A DNA stretch of 64,000 nucleotides. It comes from Streptomyces hokutonensis (GTDB lineage Bacteria; Actinomycetota; Actinomycetes; Streptomycetales; Streptomycetaceae). Below, piece by piece: positions 27,752 to 35,829 of this stretch. The notes below the pieces were generated by a model. It was not told the DNA's origin, searched no databases, and saw only the letters and a program-made list of their open reading frames with translations. Position 1 is the first letter of the stretch; every line of letters starts with the position of its first letter. A program made the translations under genes and the position numbers. The DNA lies in the NCBI RefSeq assembly GCF_000376565.1, contig NZ_BARG01000021.1, positions 206,139-270,138 of the forward strand. Direction: 5' to 3'.

Positions 27752-29115
27752 CGGGGGGTGTGTCCTTCCACCAGTTTCAGGAGGGCGGCCAGGTCGTCGG
27801 GCCGGGTGTGGGGGTTGAGGAGGGTGGCCTTGAGCCAGAGCCGGCCGTCGAGGGCGGCCCGGCCGAGGACGGCGCGTCCGTCGTGGAGGAGTTGTCGGCG
27901 TACGGCGGCCACGGCCTCGTCGCCGGCTTCGGCGGGCCGGAACAGGACGGTGCTGATGACGGGCGGGTCGTAGAGCTCGAAGCCGGGGTGGTTGTGGACC
28001 ATGGCGGCGAACTCCCGGGCGCGGGCGCAGACTTGGTCGACGAGGGTGCCGAGTCCGGTGCGGCCGAGGGTTTTCAGGGTGACGGCGAGTTTGAGGACGT
28101 CGGGGCGTCGGGTGGTGCGCAGGGAGCGGCCGAGGAGGTCGGGGAGGCCGGCTTCGGTGTCGTCGTCGGCGTTGAGGTAGTCGGCGCGCTGGGTGAGGGC
28201 GGCGAGGTCGCGGGGGTGGCGTACGGCGAGGAGGCCGGCGGCGACGGGCTGCCAGCCGAGTTTGTGCAGGTCGAGGGTGACGGTGTGGGCGCGGTCGAGG
28301 CCGGCGAGTTTGTCGCGGTGGCGGTCGCTGAAGACGAGGCCTCCGCCGTAGGCGGCGTCGATGTGGAGGCGGGCGCCGTGGGCGGCGCACAGGCCGGCGA
28401 TCTCGGGGAGCGGGTCGATGAGGCCGGCGTCGGTGGTGCCGGCGGTGGCGGCGACCAGGACGGAGCCGCGTGGGCCCGGGAGTGCGGTGAGGGCTTCGTC
28501 GAGGGCGGCGGGGTCGAGGGTGCCGGCGGGGGCGGGGACGACGACGGGGTCGGGCAGGCCTAGGAGCCAGGCGGCGCGGGGCAGGGAGTGGTGGGCGTTG
28601 CTTCCGCAGACCAGTTGCACGGTGCCGCTGTGGGCTTCGCGGGCGAGCAGCAGGGCGAGTTGGTTGGCTTCGGTGCCGCCGGTGGTGACGAGGGCGTCGG
28701 CGAGGCCGATCTCGTGGGCGAGGGTGCGGGTGACGAGGGCTTCGAGGGCGGAGGCGGCGGGGGCCTGGTCCCAGGAGTCGAGGGAGGGGTTGAGCGCGCT
28801 GACGGCGAGGTCGGCGGCGGCGCTGACGGCGAGCGGCGGGCAGTGCAGGTGTGCCGCGCAGAGCGGGTCGGCGGGGTCGGCGGCGCCTTCCGCGAGGGCG
28901 TGCACGAGGGTGCGCAGGGCGGTCGGGTCGCCGTCTTCGGGGAGTACGTCGCCCACGGCGTCCCGGAGCCGGGCGGCCACCGCGTCGGGGCCGCCCGCCG
29001 GGAAGGGTCCGCCGCGCGCCCGTCGTCCGGTGCCGAGCGCGTCGAGGACGGTGTCGAGCAACGGCCGCAGGGCGTCGGGTCCTTCGGCGCCTGAGGCGAG
29101 GGGCGCGTTGCTCAT
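27748..29115 (-). CDS. PLP-dependent amino-acid decarboxylase (DesA-like)
   Basis: 455 residues of the group II decarboxylase family. TTGGTEANQLALLLARE, HHSLPRAAWLLG, HIDAAYGGG (Asp binding the pyridine N) and the PLP-lysine in LDLHKLGWQP are present. The HKLGWQP form is close to the lysine/diaminobutyrate decarboxylases DesA and RhbB (HK.FWQP), so the product is probably cadaverine, putrescine or diaminopropane. It feeds the coupled N-hydroxylase. ATG with GGAGGA six bases upstream. No classical iron box is seen in the 180 bases ahead of it; a hairpin is. Confidence 0.85.
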   Translation of the reverse strand: MSNAPLASGAEGPDALRPLLDTVLDALGTGRRARGGPFPAGGPDAVAARLRDAVGDVLPEDGDPTALRTLVHALAEGAADPADPLCAAHLHCPPLAVSAAADLAVSALNPSLDSWDQAPAASALEALVTRTLAHEIGLADALVTTGGTEANQLALLLAREAHSGTVQLVCGSNAHHSLPRAAWLLGLPDPVVVPAPAGTLDPAALDEALTALPGPRGSVLVAATAGTTDAGLIDPLPEIAGLCAAHGARLHIDAAYGGGLVFSDRHRDKLAGLDRAHTVTLDLHKLGWQPVAAGLLAVRHPRDLAALTQRADYLNADDDTEAGLPDLLGRSLRTTRRPDVLKLAVTLKTLGRTGLGTLVDQVCARAREFAAMVHNHPGFELYDPPVISTVLFRPAEAGDEAVAAVRRQLLHDGRAVLGRAALDGRLWLKATLLNPHTRPDDLAALLKLVEGHTPR

Positions 29116-29182
29116 GGGCTGTCCTCCGGGGCGCGGGCAGGGGGTTCCAGCTTGGACCCGGATGAGTCGACGCGCCCGGGGA

Positions 29183-29215
29183 GAACAACGATCAGAACCC
29201 GAAAGGGTGTTGTTC
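29183..29215 (-). promoter_or_regulatory. Nested inverted repeat ahead of the decarboxylase gene
   Basis: GAACAAC (29183-29189) pairs with GTTGTTC (29209-29215); inside it ACCC/GGGT closes a GAAA loop, with a 7-base bulge on one side. It lies 68 bases before the start codon and could be an operator or a leader structure. Confidence 0.35.
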
Positions 29216-29242
29216 AGTGCCCGTGTGTCGGTGCGGGCGTTG

Positions 29243-29261
29243 CTGGGGGCCGCGCCCCCAG
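29243..29261 (-). terminator. Candidate pepN terminator
   Basis: CTGGGGGC (29243-29250) and GCCCCCAG (29254-29261) form an 8-bp stem with a 3-base loop, 33 bases after the pepN stop. This GGGGGCGCGGCCCCC type of hairpin is a frequent Streptomyces terminator. Confidence 0.6.
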
Positions 29262-29293
29262 ACCCCCGCTTCGGCCCTGAAGGGGCCTCGTCC

Positions 29294-31900
29294 TCAGACG
29301 TCGGACGGGCTGGATTGTGCTCCCCTCACTCGCAGTGCGCGCTCCAGGTCGTCGAGTTGGTCGACGAGCTTGCGGCGCAGGGACGGGGTGAGGTCGGCGT
29401 CGCGGAGGCATTCCTCGCCGAGGCGGAGGTTTTCGGGGTCGACGGCGTGGGTGGGGAAGGTCCAGCGGCCGGCGGCGTCGGCCATGGCGGGGCCGCGGCG
29501 GGCGGCGAGGGTGACCGCGTCCTCGTAGAAGCGGGGCACGTACTCCCGTACGAGGTCGGCCTGTTCGGGTTGCCAGAAGCCCTGGGCGGTGGCGGTGAAG
29601 AGGTAGTTGGAGAGGTCGTCGGTGGTGAACATCGCGTCCCAGGCCGCGCGTTTGGCCTCGGGGTCGGGCAGGGCGGCGCGGCAGCGGGCGGCGCCTTCCT
29701 GGCCGGTGGCGGACGGGTCGCGTGCCAACTCGGCGGCGATCGCGGTCTCTTCGGTGGCGCCGAGAACGGCGAGGCGGGCCAGGACGCGCCAGCGCAGCTC
29801 GGGGTCGAGTTCGGGGCCGCCGGGGACGGTGCCTTCGGCGAGCCAGGCGGCGATGGTGTCGGGGTGGGCGGCGACGTCGATGAAGTGGCGTACGGCGATG
29901 AGGCGCAGGCCGGGGTTGGAGCCGTCCTCGGTGCGGCGGATGAGGTCGCGGCAGAGGTCGGTGAGGGTGGCGAGGGCGGCCGGGCGGGCCTCGGGGGTGA
30001 GGTAGCGGTCGGTGACCTGGGCGGAGGCGAAGGCGAGGACGCCCTGGACGAGGGCGAGGTCCGTCTCGTGCGGGAGGTGGGCGCGGGCGGCGTCCAGGTA
30101 GGTGGCGGCGGGGAGTTCGCCGTCGCGGACCGCGTCGCGCAGGGCGTTCCAGGCGACCGCGCGGGTGAGGGGTTCGGGGAGGCCGGAGAGGCTGGTGCGG
30201 ACCGTTTCGAGGGACTCGGCGTCGAAGCGGATCTTGGCGTAGGTGTAGTCGCCATCGTTGAGGAGGACGAGGGCGGGACGGGGGCCGGAGGTGGCCCGAA
30301 GGCTGTTTCCGCCGGTGGTGGAGAGGTCCTCCTCGATACGGCCGCGCAGGGTGAGGCGGCTCGCGTCGTGGAGGTCGTGGTCGTAGAGGCCGATGGTGAT
30401 GCGGTGCGGGCGGGTGGCGCCGGCCGACTCGAGGGTGCTGAGGTGAGTGAGTCCGTCCCGGTCCTGGGCGGGGTCGGGCCCGCTCCAGACTCCGGGGCTG
30501 CCCTCGTGCTGGATGGCGAGGCTCCAGTGGCCGTCCTCCGCGCGGACTTCGGGTGTGAGGGTGTCCACGCCCGTTGTGCGCAGCCACGCGTCCGCCCAGG
30601 CGTGGACGTCTCGTTCGGTGCCGGAGGCGAGGGAGTCGAGGAAGTCGGCGAGGGTGGCGTTGGCGAACTTGTGGCGGGCGAAGTGGGTGTTGATGCCGGC
30701 GAGGAAGTCCTTCTCGCCGAGCCAGGCCACCAACTGCCGTAGTGCGGAGGCGCCCTTGGCGTAGGAGATGCCGTCGAAGTTGAGGAGGGCGGAGGCCGTG
30801 TCGTCGACGTTCTCGGGGGCCACGGGGTGGGTGGAGGGGCGCTGGTCGGCGTCGTAGCCCCAGGCCTTGCGGACGACGCCGAAGTCGGTCCAGGTGTCGG
30901 TGAAGCGGGTGGCCTCGGTGAGGGTCTGGTAGCCCATGTACTCGGCGAAGGACTCGTTGAGCCAGATGTCGTCCCACCACTGGAGGGTGACGAGGTCGCC
31001 GAACCACATGTGGGCCATCTCGTGGGCGATGACCATGCCGCGGGTCTGGCGCTCGGTGTCGGTGACGGCGGAGCGGTAGACGAACTCGTCGCGGAAGGTG
31101 ACCAGTCCGGGGTTCTCCATGGCGCCGGCGTTGAACTCGGGGACGAAGGCCTGGTCGTAGGAGTCGAAGGGGTAGGGCTCCTCGAACTTCTCGTGGTAGC
31201 GGTCGTAGCACTGGCGGGTGATGTCGAGGATCTCCTCGGCGTCCGCGTCGAGGTGGGGGGCCAGGGAGCGGCGGCAGTGGATGCCGAAGGGCAGGCCTCG
31301 GTGTTCGGTGCGGATCGAGTGCCAGGGGCCGGCGGCGACAGCGACGAGGTAGGTGGAGATGAGGGGGGTGGGGGCGGCCTGCCAGCGGCCTTCGCCGAGG
31401 TGTTCGGTGATGCCGTTGGCGAGGACGGTCCAGCCTTCGGGGACCGTGACGGTGAGGTCGAAGACGGCCTTGAGGTCGGGCTGGTCGAAGGCGGCGAAGA
31501 CGCGCTGCACGTCCTCCATGAACAGCTGGGTGTAGAGGTAGGTCTCGCCGTCGGTGGGGTCGGTGAAGCGGTGCATGCCCTCGCCGGTGCGGGAGTAGCG
31601 CATGCTCGCGTCGACGCGCAGTTCGTGCTCGCCGGGGGTGAGGGCGGGCAGCGGGAGCCGGTTCTCGACGAGCTGTTCCGGGTCGAGGGGGTGTCCGTCG
31701 AGGGTGACGGAGCGCAGCTCGGCGGGCTTGAGTTCGACGAAGGTGTCCGCTTCGGCACGAGCGGTGAACCGGATGACGGTGCGGGAGTCGAAGGTGTCTT
31801 CGCCCGTCGTCAGATCGAGTTCGATCGTGTAGCGGTGGACGTCGAGGAGCCTGGCACGGGTCTGCGCTTCGTCGCGCGTCAGTACGGACATGGTGGACAT
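29294..31900 (-). CDS. pepN: Aminopeptidase N (M1 family)
   Basis: 868-residue zinc aminopeptidase that removes N-terminal residues from peptides in the cytoplasm. The exopeptidase motif is GAMENPGL, the zinc site HEMAHMWFGD followed by LNESFAEYMGY (third ligand Glu), and a conserved Tyr in YAKGASALRQL. The N-terminal beta domain (YTIELDLTTGEDTFDSRTVI) and the helical ERAP1-like C-terminus are complete. Three ATG codons compete at 31921, 31900 and 31891; 31900 is chosen because of a weak AGG before it. The gene continues toward the decarboxylase gene but a terminator separates them. Confidence 0.95.
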   Translation of the reverse strand: MSTMSVLTRDEAQTRARLLDVHRYTIELDLTTGEDTFDSRTVIRFTARAEADTFVELKPAELRSVTLDGHPLDPEQLVENRLPLPALTPGEHELRVDASMRYSRTGEGMHRFTDPTDGETYLYTQLFMEDVQRVFAAFDQPDLKAVFDLTVTVPEGWTVLANGITEHLGEGRWQAAPTPLISTYLVAVAAGPWHSIRTEHRGLPFGIHCRRSLAPHLDADAEEILDITRQCYDRYHEKFEEPYPFDSYDQAFVPEFNAGAMENPGLVTFRDEFVYRSAVTDTERQTRGMVIAHEMAHMWFGDLVTLQWWDDIWLNESFAEYMGYQTLTEATRFTDTWTDFGVVRKAWGYDADQRPSTHPVAPENVDDTASALLNFDGISYAKGASALRQLVAWLGEKDFLAGINTHFARHKFANATLADFLDSLASGTERDVHAWADAWLRTTGVDTLTPEVRAEDGHWSLAIQHEGSPGVWSGPDPAQDRDGLTHLSTLESAGATRPHRITIGLYDHDLHDASRLTLRGRIEEDLSTTGGNSLRATSGPRPALVLLNDGDYTYAKIRFDAESLETVRTSLSGLPEPLTRAVAWNALRDAVRDGELPAATYLDAARAHLPHETDLALVQGVLAFASAQVTDRYLTPEARPAALATLTDLCRDLIRRTEDGSNPGLRLIAVRHFIDVAAHPDTIAAWLAEGTVPGGPELDPELRWRVLARLAVLGATEETAIAAELARDPSATGQEGAARCRAALPDPEAKRAAWDAMFTTDDLSNYLFTATAQGFWQPEQADLVREYVPRFYEDAVTLAARRGPAMADAAGRWTFPTHAVDPENLRLGEECLRDADLTPSLRRKLVDQLDDLERALRVRGAQSSPSDV

Positions 31901-31947
31901 GCTGCCTGATGGCACTGACATGGCACAGAGCCGGTCCGGTACGCGGC

Positions 31948-32478
31948 CTATGTCCGGTCGGGAGTGGTGGCGGTGTTCTGGGGGTCGCGCTGGTAGGGCA
32001 CGCGCGTGTCCGGGTGCGGCAGGGCGGGGCGGGATTCCTGGGGCTCCTCGAGGAGGGCGCGCAGTTCGCGGAGCTCCTGTTCCAGGGCCTGGTGGCGCTG
32101 GTGGGCGTCGTAGAGGTAGCGGATCTTGGTGCGCAGGGTCCAGGGGTCGACGGGTTTGGTGATGAGGTCGGCGACGCCGAGGCCGAAGGCGGTGGCGGTG
32201 AGTTCGGGGTCGAGGCCGAAGCCGGTGAGGAGGACGACGGGGATGTGCTGGGTCTGTTCGAGGCGGCGCAGATAGCGGACCACGTCCAGGCCGCTGACGC
32301 CGGGCATCCGCACGTCGAGGAGGAGCAGGCCGACCTGTCCGCGGAGCACCTGCTTGAGCGCCTCGTCGCCGCTGGTGGCGCGGGCGAGCCGGTAGCCGAG
32401 CGGGGCGAGGGCGCTCTCCAGCGCGTACAGCGTGTCCTCATGGTCGTCGACGATGAGGATCCTGGCATCCGACGGCAT
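31948..32478 (-). CDS. Orphan response regulator (receiver only)
   Basis: 176 residues. Receiver domain 1-125 with the acidic pair VDDHE, phospho-acceptor Asp in LLLLDVRMPGVSGLD, Thr in VLLTGF and Lys in ITKPVDP. The rest is an amphipathic helix (HQALEQELRELRALLEEPQE) and a disordered tail; there is no DNA-binding domain and no kinase next to it. It may work through protein contacts, for example as a PleD/CheY-like partner of a distant kinase. ATG start at 32478. Confidence 0.85.
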   Translation of the reverse strand: MPSDARILIVDDHEDTLYALESALAPLGYRLARATSGDEALKQVLRGQVGLLLLDVRMPGVSGLDVVRYLRRLEQTQHIPVVLLTGFGLDPELTATAFGLGVADLITKPVDPWTLRTKIRYLYDAHQRHQALEQELRELRALLEEPQESRPALPHPDTRVPYQRDPQNTATTPDRT

Positions 32479-32631
32479 GACCCGAGGTCCCTCCCGCGTG
32501 GGACGACCAGTTTATGACGCAGGCGCTGACGGGGTGTGCCCGTCGGCTGACGAGGAGTGCACAAGCAGGTGCACAGCGCAGCATCGCCCCGAACACACCC
32601 CGGTGTCACGCCCCTTACGGGTCCGGCGGGG

Positions 32632-32982
32632 TCAGTTCGCCGTGGGTGAACCGCCGTTCACGGCGTCCTCGGCGATGCGCTCGTGGTGCCGGATCACCTC
32701 GGCGATGATGAAGTTGAGGAACTTCTCGGCGAACGCCGGGTCCAGCTTGGCGTTTTCGGCCAGGGTGCGCAGGCGCTCGATCTGGCGGGCCTCGCGGGCC
32801 GGGTCGGCGGCCGGCAGCCGGTGGGTGGCCTTGAGGAAGCCGACCTGCTGGGTGGCCTTGAAGCGTTCGGCGAGCATATGGACGACGGCCGCGTCGATGT
32901 TGTCGATGCTGTCGCGCAGCCTGGCCAGTTCCTCGCGCACGGCGGGGTCGACGTCACCGGTTCCGTTGTTGCTGGTGGTCAT
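32632..32982 (-). CDS. Chorismate mutase (AroQ type)
   Basis: 116 residues of the all-helical AroQ fold: VREELARLRDSIDNIDAAVV in helix 1 (catalytic Arg), ERFKATQQVGFLKATHRLPAADPAREARQIERLR (catalytic Lys and Arg), then FLNFIIAEVIRHHE. Converts chorismate to prephenate for Phe and Tyr biosynthesis. The size and the FKATQQVGxLKA motif are those of the stand-alone actinobacterial enzyme. In related bacteria it needs activation by DAHP synthase, encoded elsewhere. ATG at 32982; a GGGTGG lies about 7 bases upstream. Confidence 0.9.
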   Translation of the reverse strand: MTTSNNGTGDVDPAVREELARLRDSIDNIDAAVVHMLAERFKATQQVGFLKATHRLPAADPAREARQIERLRTLAENAKLDPAFAEKFLNFIIAEVIRHHERIAEDAVNGGSPTAN

Positions 32983-32997
32983 GGGCGACCACCCTAC

Positions 32998-33053
32998 GTG
33001 GAGTGCGTCCACCCGATCATCCGGCCTCTGTGGAGTGCGCCCACCCGATGATC
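32998..33053. repeat. Duplicated 24-bp segment
   Basis: The segments at 32998-33021 and 33030-33053 agree at 22 of 24 positions (GTGGAGTGCG followed by a CCACCCGAT core). The second copy encodes the end of the AraC protein; the first lies in the chorismate mutase leader. Each copy contains a small GTGGA/TCCAC-type stem, perfect only in the first. Confidence 0.6.
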
Positions 33054-33916
33054 GGCGGATCGGCCGGATCGGGGACCTGGTCGCTCCAGCCGCCGGGGAC
33101 GGTGCGGCCCTGCTGGGCGCGGAAGCGGACGGGGGGCATGCCGACGCGGCGGGTGAACAGTCGGGAGAAGTAGGCGGGGTCGTCGTAGCCGACGCGGCGG
33201 GCGACGGCGGCGACGGGGAGTTCGGTGGCGGCGAGAAGTTCCTTGGCGCGGCCCAGGCGGATGCCGAGGAGGTAGTCCTTGGGGCTGCAGCCTGCGCCCC
33301 TGCGGACGGCGGCGCGCAGGGCGGCGGGGGTCATGCCGTGCCGGGCCGCGTGGTCGGCGACGGTCAGCGGAAGGCAGGCGTCGCGGGCGAGGCCCTGGAG
33401 GACCGGGTCGCCGTCGGGGGCGAGGTCCGCGCGGGCCCGGCGCAGGGCGACGAGGAGTTCGTGGACGGCGGCTCCGGTCTCCACCTCCAGGAGGGGGTTT
33501 CCGCGCCGTGCGGCGCGGGCCATGCGCCCGATGACCGCGCGGGGTCCGCTCGCGTCCGAGAGGGCCACCACGGGCCGTTCCGGCTCGATGTAGCCCAGTT
33601 CGGTGTACGTCGCCGTAGCGGGCCCGGTGAAGTCGACGAACCCCTCGTCCCAGCCGGCGCCGGGGTCGGGCGCGTAGTGGTGCGGCACACCGGGGGTGAG
33701 CCACAGCAGGGCGGGCGCGGTGACGGTCGTACGACGGCCGTCGGGGGTCAGGTACCAGCCGCCGCCCGCGCTGATCACCACGGCCACGTGGTGGTCGAGG
33801 GTGCGGGGGCCGACCGTGGGGAGCTCGCCGTACTGGAGGCCGACGCCGAGGCAGGCGAGGCCGAGGCGGTGGTGGGCGGGTGTGGGCGTGAAGAACCGCA
33901 TCCAGGTGTGGTACAT
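33017..33916 (-). CDS. AraC-family transcriptional regulator
   Basis: 299 residues from the ATG at 33916, which has GAGGGGG six bases upstream; longer versions reach 33994 but lack ribosome sites and would leave too little room for two divergent promoters. The N-terminal cupin-like ligand domain (HHVAVVISAGGGWYLTPDG, PALLWLTPGVPHHY) is followed by two helix-turn-helix units (LTVADHAARHGMTPAAL and LPVAAVARRVGYDDPAYFSR) ending in the family signature FSRLFTRRVGMPPVRFR. It is divergent from a GH35 beta-galactosidase gene and is its probable sugar-responsive activator. Confidence 0.88.
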   Translation of the reverse strand: MYHTWMRFFTPTPAHHRLGLACLGVGLQYGELPTVGPRTLDHHVAVVISAGGGWYLTPDGRRTTVTAPALLWLTPGVPHHYAPDPGAGWDEGFVDFTGPATATYTELGYIEPERPVVALSDASGPRAVIGRMARAARRGNPLLEVETGAAVHELLVALRRARADLAPDGDPVLQGLARDACLPLTVADHAARHGMTPAALRAAVRRGAGCSPKDYLLGIRLGRAKELLAATELPVAAVARRVGYDDPAYFSRLFTRRVGMPPVRFRAQQGRTVPGGWSDQVPDPADPPIIGWAHSTEAG

Positions 33917-33970
33917 CGGCGCCCCCTCACGCATTACTCGGTCTGCTGCGTCCAAGTAGAGGCGATCTTT

Positions 33971-33980
33971 GTCCATGGAC
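33971..33980. promoter_or_regulatory. Palindrome between araC-type and galactosidase genes
   Basis: GTCCATGGAC is a perfect 10-bp palindrome located 32 bases before the galactosidase ATG and 55 bases before the chosen AraC start. It is a possible regulator site; AraC proteins more often use direct repeats, so this is tentative. Confidence 0.25.
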
Positions 33981-34011
33981 GTGATCGACGCCAAGGGGAG
34001 AGAGTCGGCGC

Positions 34012-35829
34012 ATGAGCGAGTTCACCGTGGGCGACAGGGACTTTCTGCTGGACGGGCGGCCGGTGCGGCTGCTGTCCGGGGCGCTGCACTACTTCCGGGT
34101 GCACGAGGGGCAGTGGGGGCACCGGCTGGCGATGCTGCGGGCGATGGGCCTCAACTGCGTGGAGACGTACGTCCCGTGGAACCTGCACGAGCCGGCGCCG
34201 GGCGACTTCCGGGACGTGGAGGCGCTGGGCAGGTTCCTGGACGCGGCCCGGGAGGCGGGCCTGTGGGCGATCGTGCGCCCGGGGCCGTACATCTGCGCGG
34301 AGTGGGAGAACGGCGGGCTGCCGCACTGGCTGACGGGCGAGCTGGGGCCACGCGCGCGTACCCGTGACGCGCGCTTCCTGGGCCACCTGGAGCGCTGGTT
34401 CGGCCGGCTGCTGGCCGAGGTCGTGCCGCGCCAGGTCGACCGCGGCGGCCCGGTGATCATGGTGCAGGTCGAGAACGAGTACGGCAGTTACGGCTCCGAC
34501 GCGGTCTATCTGCGGCAGGTGGAGGCGCTGTTGCGGGACCAGGGGGTGACGGTTCCGCTGTGCACCTCGGACGGTCCCGAGGACCACATGCTGGACGGCG
34601 GCTCGCTCCCCGGTGTGCTGGCGACGGTGAATTTCGGGTCCCACGCGCGCGAGGCCTTCGAGACGCTGCGCGCGTTCCGCTCCGAGGGGCCGCTGATGTG
34701 CATGGAGTTCTGGTGCGGCTGGTTCGACCACTGGGGCGGCGAGCATGTCGTCCGCGATGCCGGGGACGCGGCGTCCGCCCTGCGCGAGATCCTGGAGTGC
34801 GGCGCGTCGGTCAACGTCTACATGGCGCACGGCGGCACCAGCTTCGCCGGCTGGGCGGGCGCCAACCGGGGCGGCGGCGCCCTGCACGAGGGCCCGTTGG
34901 AGCCCGATGTGACGTCGTACGACTACGACGCCCCGATCGACGAGTACGGGCGCCCCACGGAGAAGTTCTGGCGGCTGCGCGAGGTGTTCGCCGAGTACGC
35001 CGACGCCCCGCTGCCCGAACTCCCGCCCGCACCGCCCGTGTTGGGCCACCCGGCGGAGGTGAGCCTGACCGGCTGGGCGCCCTTGAGTGACGTACTGGAG
35101 GCACGCGGCGGGCCGGAGTCCGAGGGTCCGGTCCCGCCCACCTTCGAGGAGTTGGACGTCGACCGCGGTCTCGTCCGCTACGCGGTGACCGTGCCGGGGC
35201 CGCGCGCCGCGTATCCGCTCACCGCACGGGGGCTGCGGGACCTGGCGGTGGTCCACGTCGACGGGGAGCGGGCCGGGATCCTCACGGAGGGCGACGAGCA
35301 GCTCAAGGAGCCCGTCGGCGGGCACGCGCGCGTGGAGCTGTGGGTGGAGTCCCTGGGGAGGGCCAATTACGGGCCCCGGCTCGGGGAGCCGAAGGGGATC
35401 ACCGGGGGTCTGTTGCACGAGCGGCAGTATCTGCACGACGTCCGCGCGCGTGGGCTGCGGTTGGACGCGCTGAACGACGTAGAGGGGATTGCGCTGGGGG
35501 CGCTGCCCCCGGGCGACTCCCCCGGCCTGTACCGGGGCACCGTCGAAGTGCGGGGCGCCGGGGACGCCGTACTCGAACTGCCGGGCTGGACGCGGGGGTT
35601 CGTGTGGGTCAACGGGTTCAACCTGGGGCGGTACTGGTCGGCCGGGCCGCAGCGGGAGCTGTACGTGCCCGGGCCCGTGCTGCGGGAAGGGGTGAACGAC
35701 GTGTGGGTGCTTGAGCTCCAGGAGGCGCCGCTCGCCGGGAAGTCCGTCTCCTTGCGTGCTCAGCGGGAGACGGGGGCGGAGCCGATCTCGACCACGCGCG
35801 CCCAGTCGGGCGGGGTGTCCGGCACGTAG
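34012..35829 (+). CDS. Beta-galactosidase, GH35
   Basis: 605 residues without signal peptide, so cytoplasmic. The N-terminal barrel has FLLDGRPVRLLSGALHYFRV, LNCVETYVPWNLHEP, RPGPYICAEWENGGLP, the acid/base Glu in VQVENEYGSYG and the nucleophile Glu in MCMEFWCGWFDHWGG. C-terminal beta-sandwich domains end with WVNGFNLGRYW and YVPGPVLREGVNDVWVLEL, typical of GH35. It cleaves terminal beta-galactose from imported oligosaccharides. The last 23 codons overlap the convergent gene and look like read-through beyond the normal family end. Confidence 0.93.
   Translation: MSEFTVGDRDFLLDGRPVRLLSGALHYFRVHEGQWGHRLAMLRAMGLNCVETYVPWNLHEPAPGDFRDVEALGRFLDAAREAGLWAIVRPGPYICAEWENGGLPHWLTGELGPRARTRDARFLGHLERWFGRLLAEVVPRQVDRGGPVIMVQVENEYGSYGSDAVYLRQVEALLRDQGVTVPLCTSDGPEDHMLDGGSLPGVLATVNFGSHAREAFETLRAFRSEGPLMCMEFWCGWFDHWGGEHVVRDAGDAASALREILECGASVNVYMAHGGTSFAGWAGANRGGGALHEGPLEPDVTSYDYDAPIDEYGRPTEKFWRLREVFAEYADAPLPELPPAPPVLGHPAEVSLTGWAPLSDVLEARGGPESEGPVPPTFEELDVDRGLVRYAVTVPGPRAAYPLTARGLRDLAVVHVDGERAGILTEGDEQLKEPVGGHARVELWVESLGRANYGPRLGEPKGITGGLLHERQYLHDVRARGLRLDALNDVEGIALGALPPGDSPGLYRGTVEVRGAGDAVLELPGWTRGFVWVNGFNLGRYWSAGPQRELYVPGPVLREGVNDVWVLELQEAPLAGKSVSLRAQRETGAEPISTTRAQSGGVSGT

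Noticed and set aside
29116..29293. Iron box before the DesAB-like pair
   Set aside because: No stretch resembling TTAGGTTAGGCTAACCTAA on either strand.
29214..32609. 1131-residue frame across pepN and the receiver gene
   Set aside because: Arg/Pro/His-rich out-of-frame translation that crosses two real genes.
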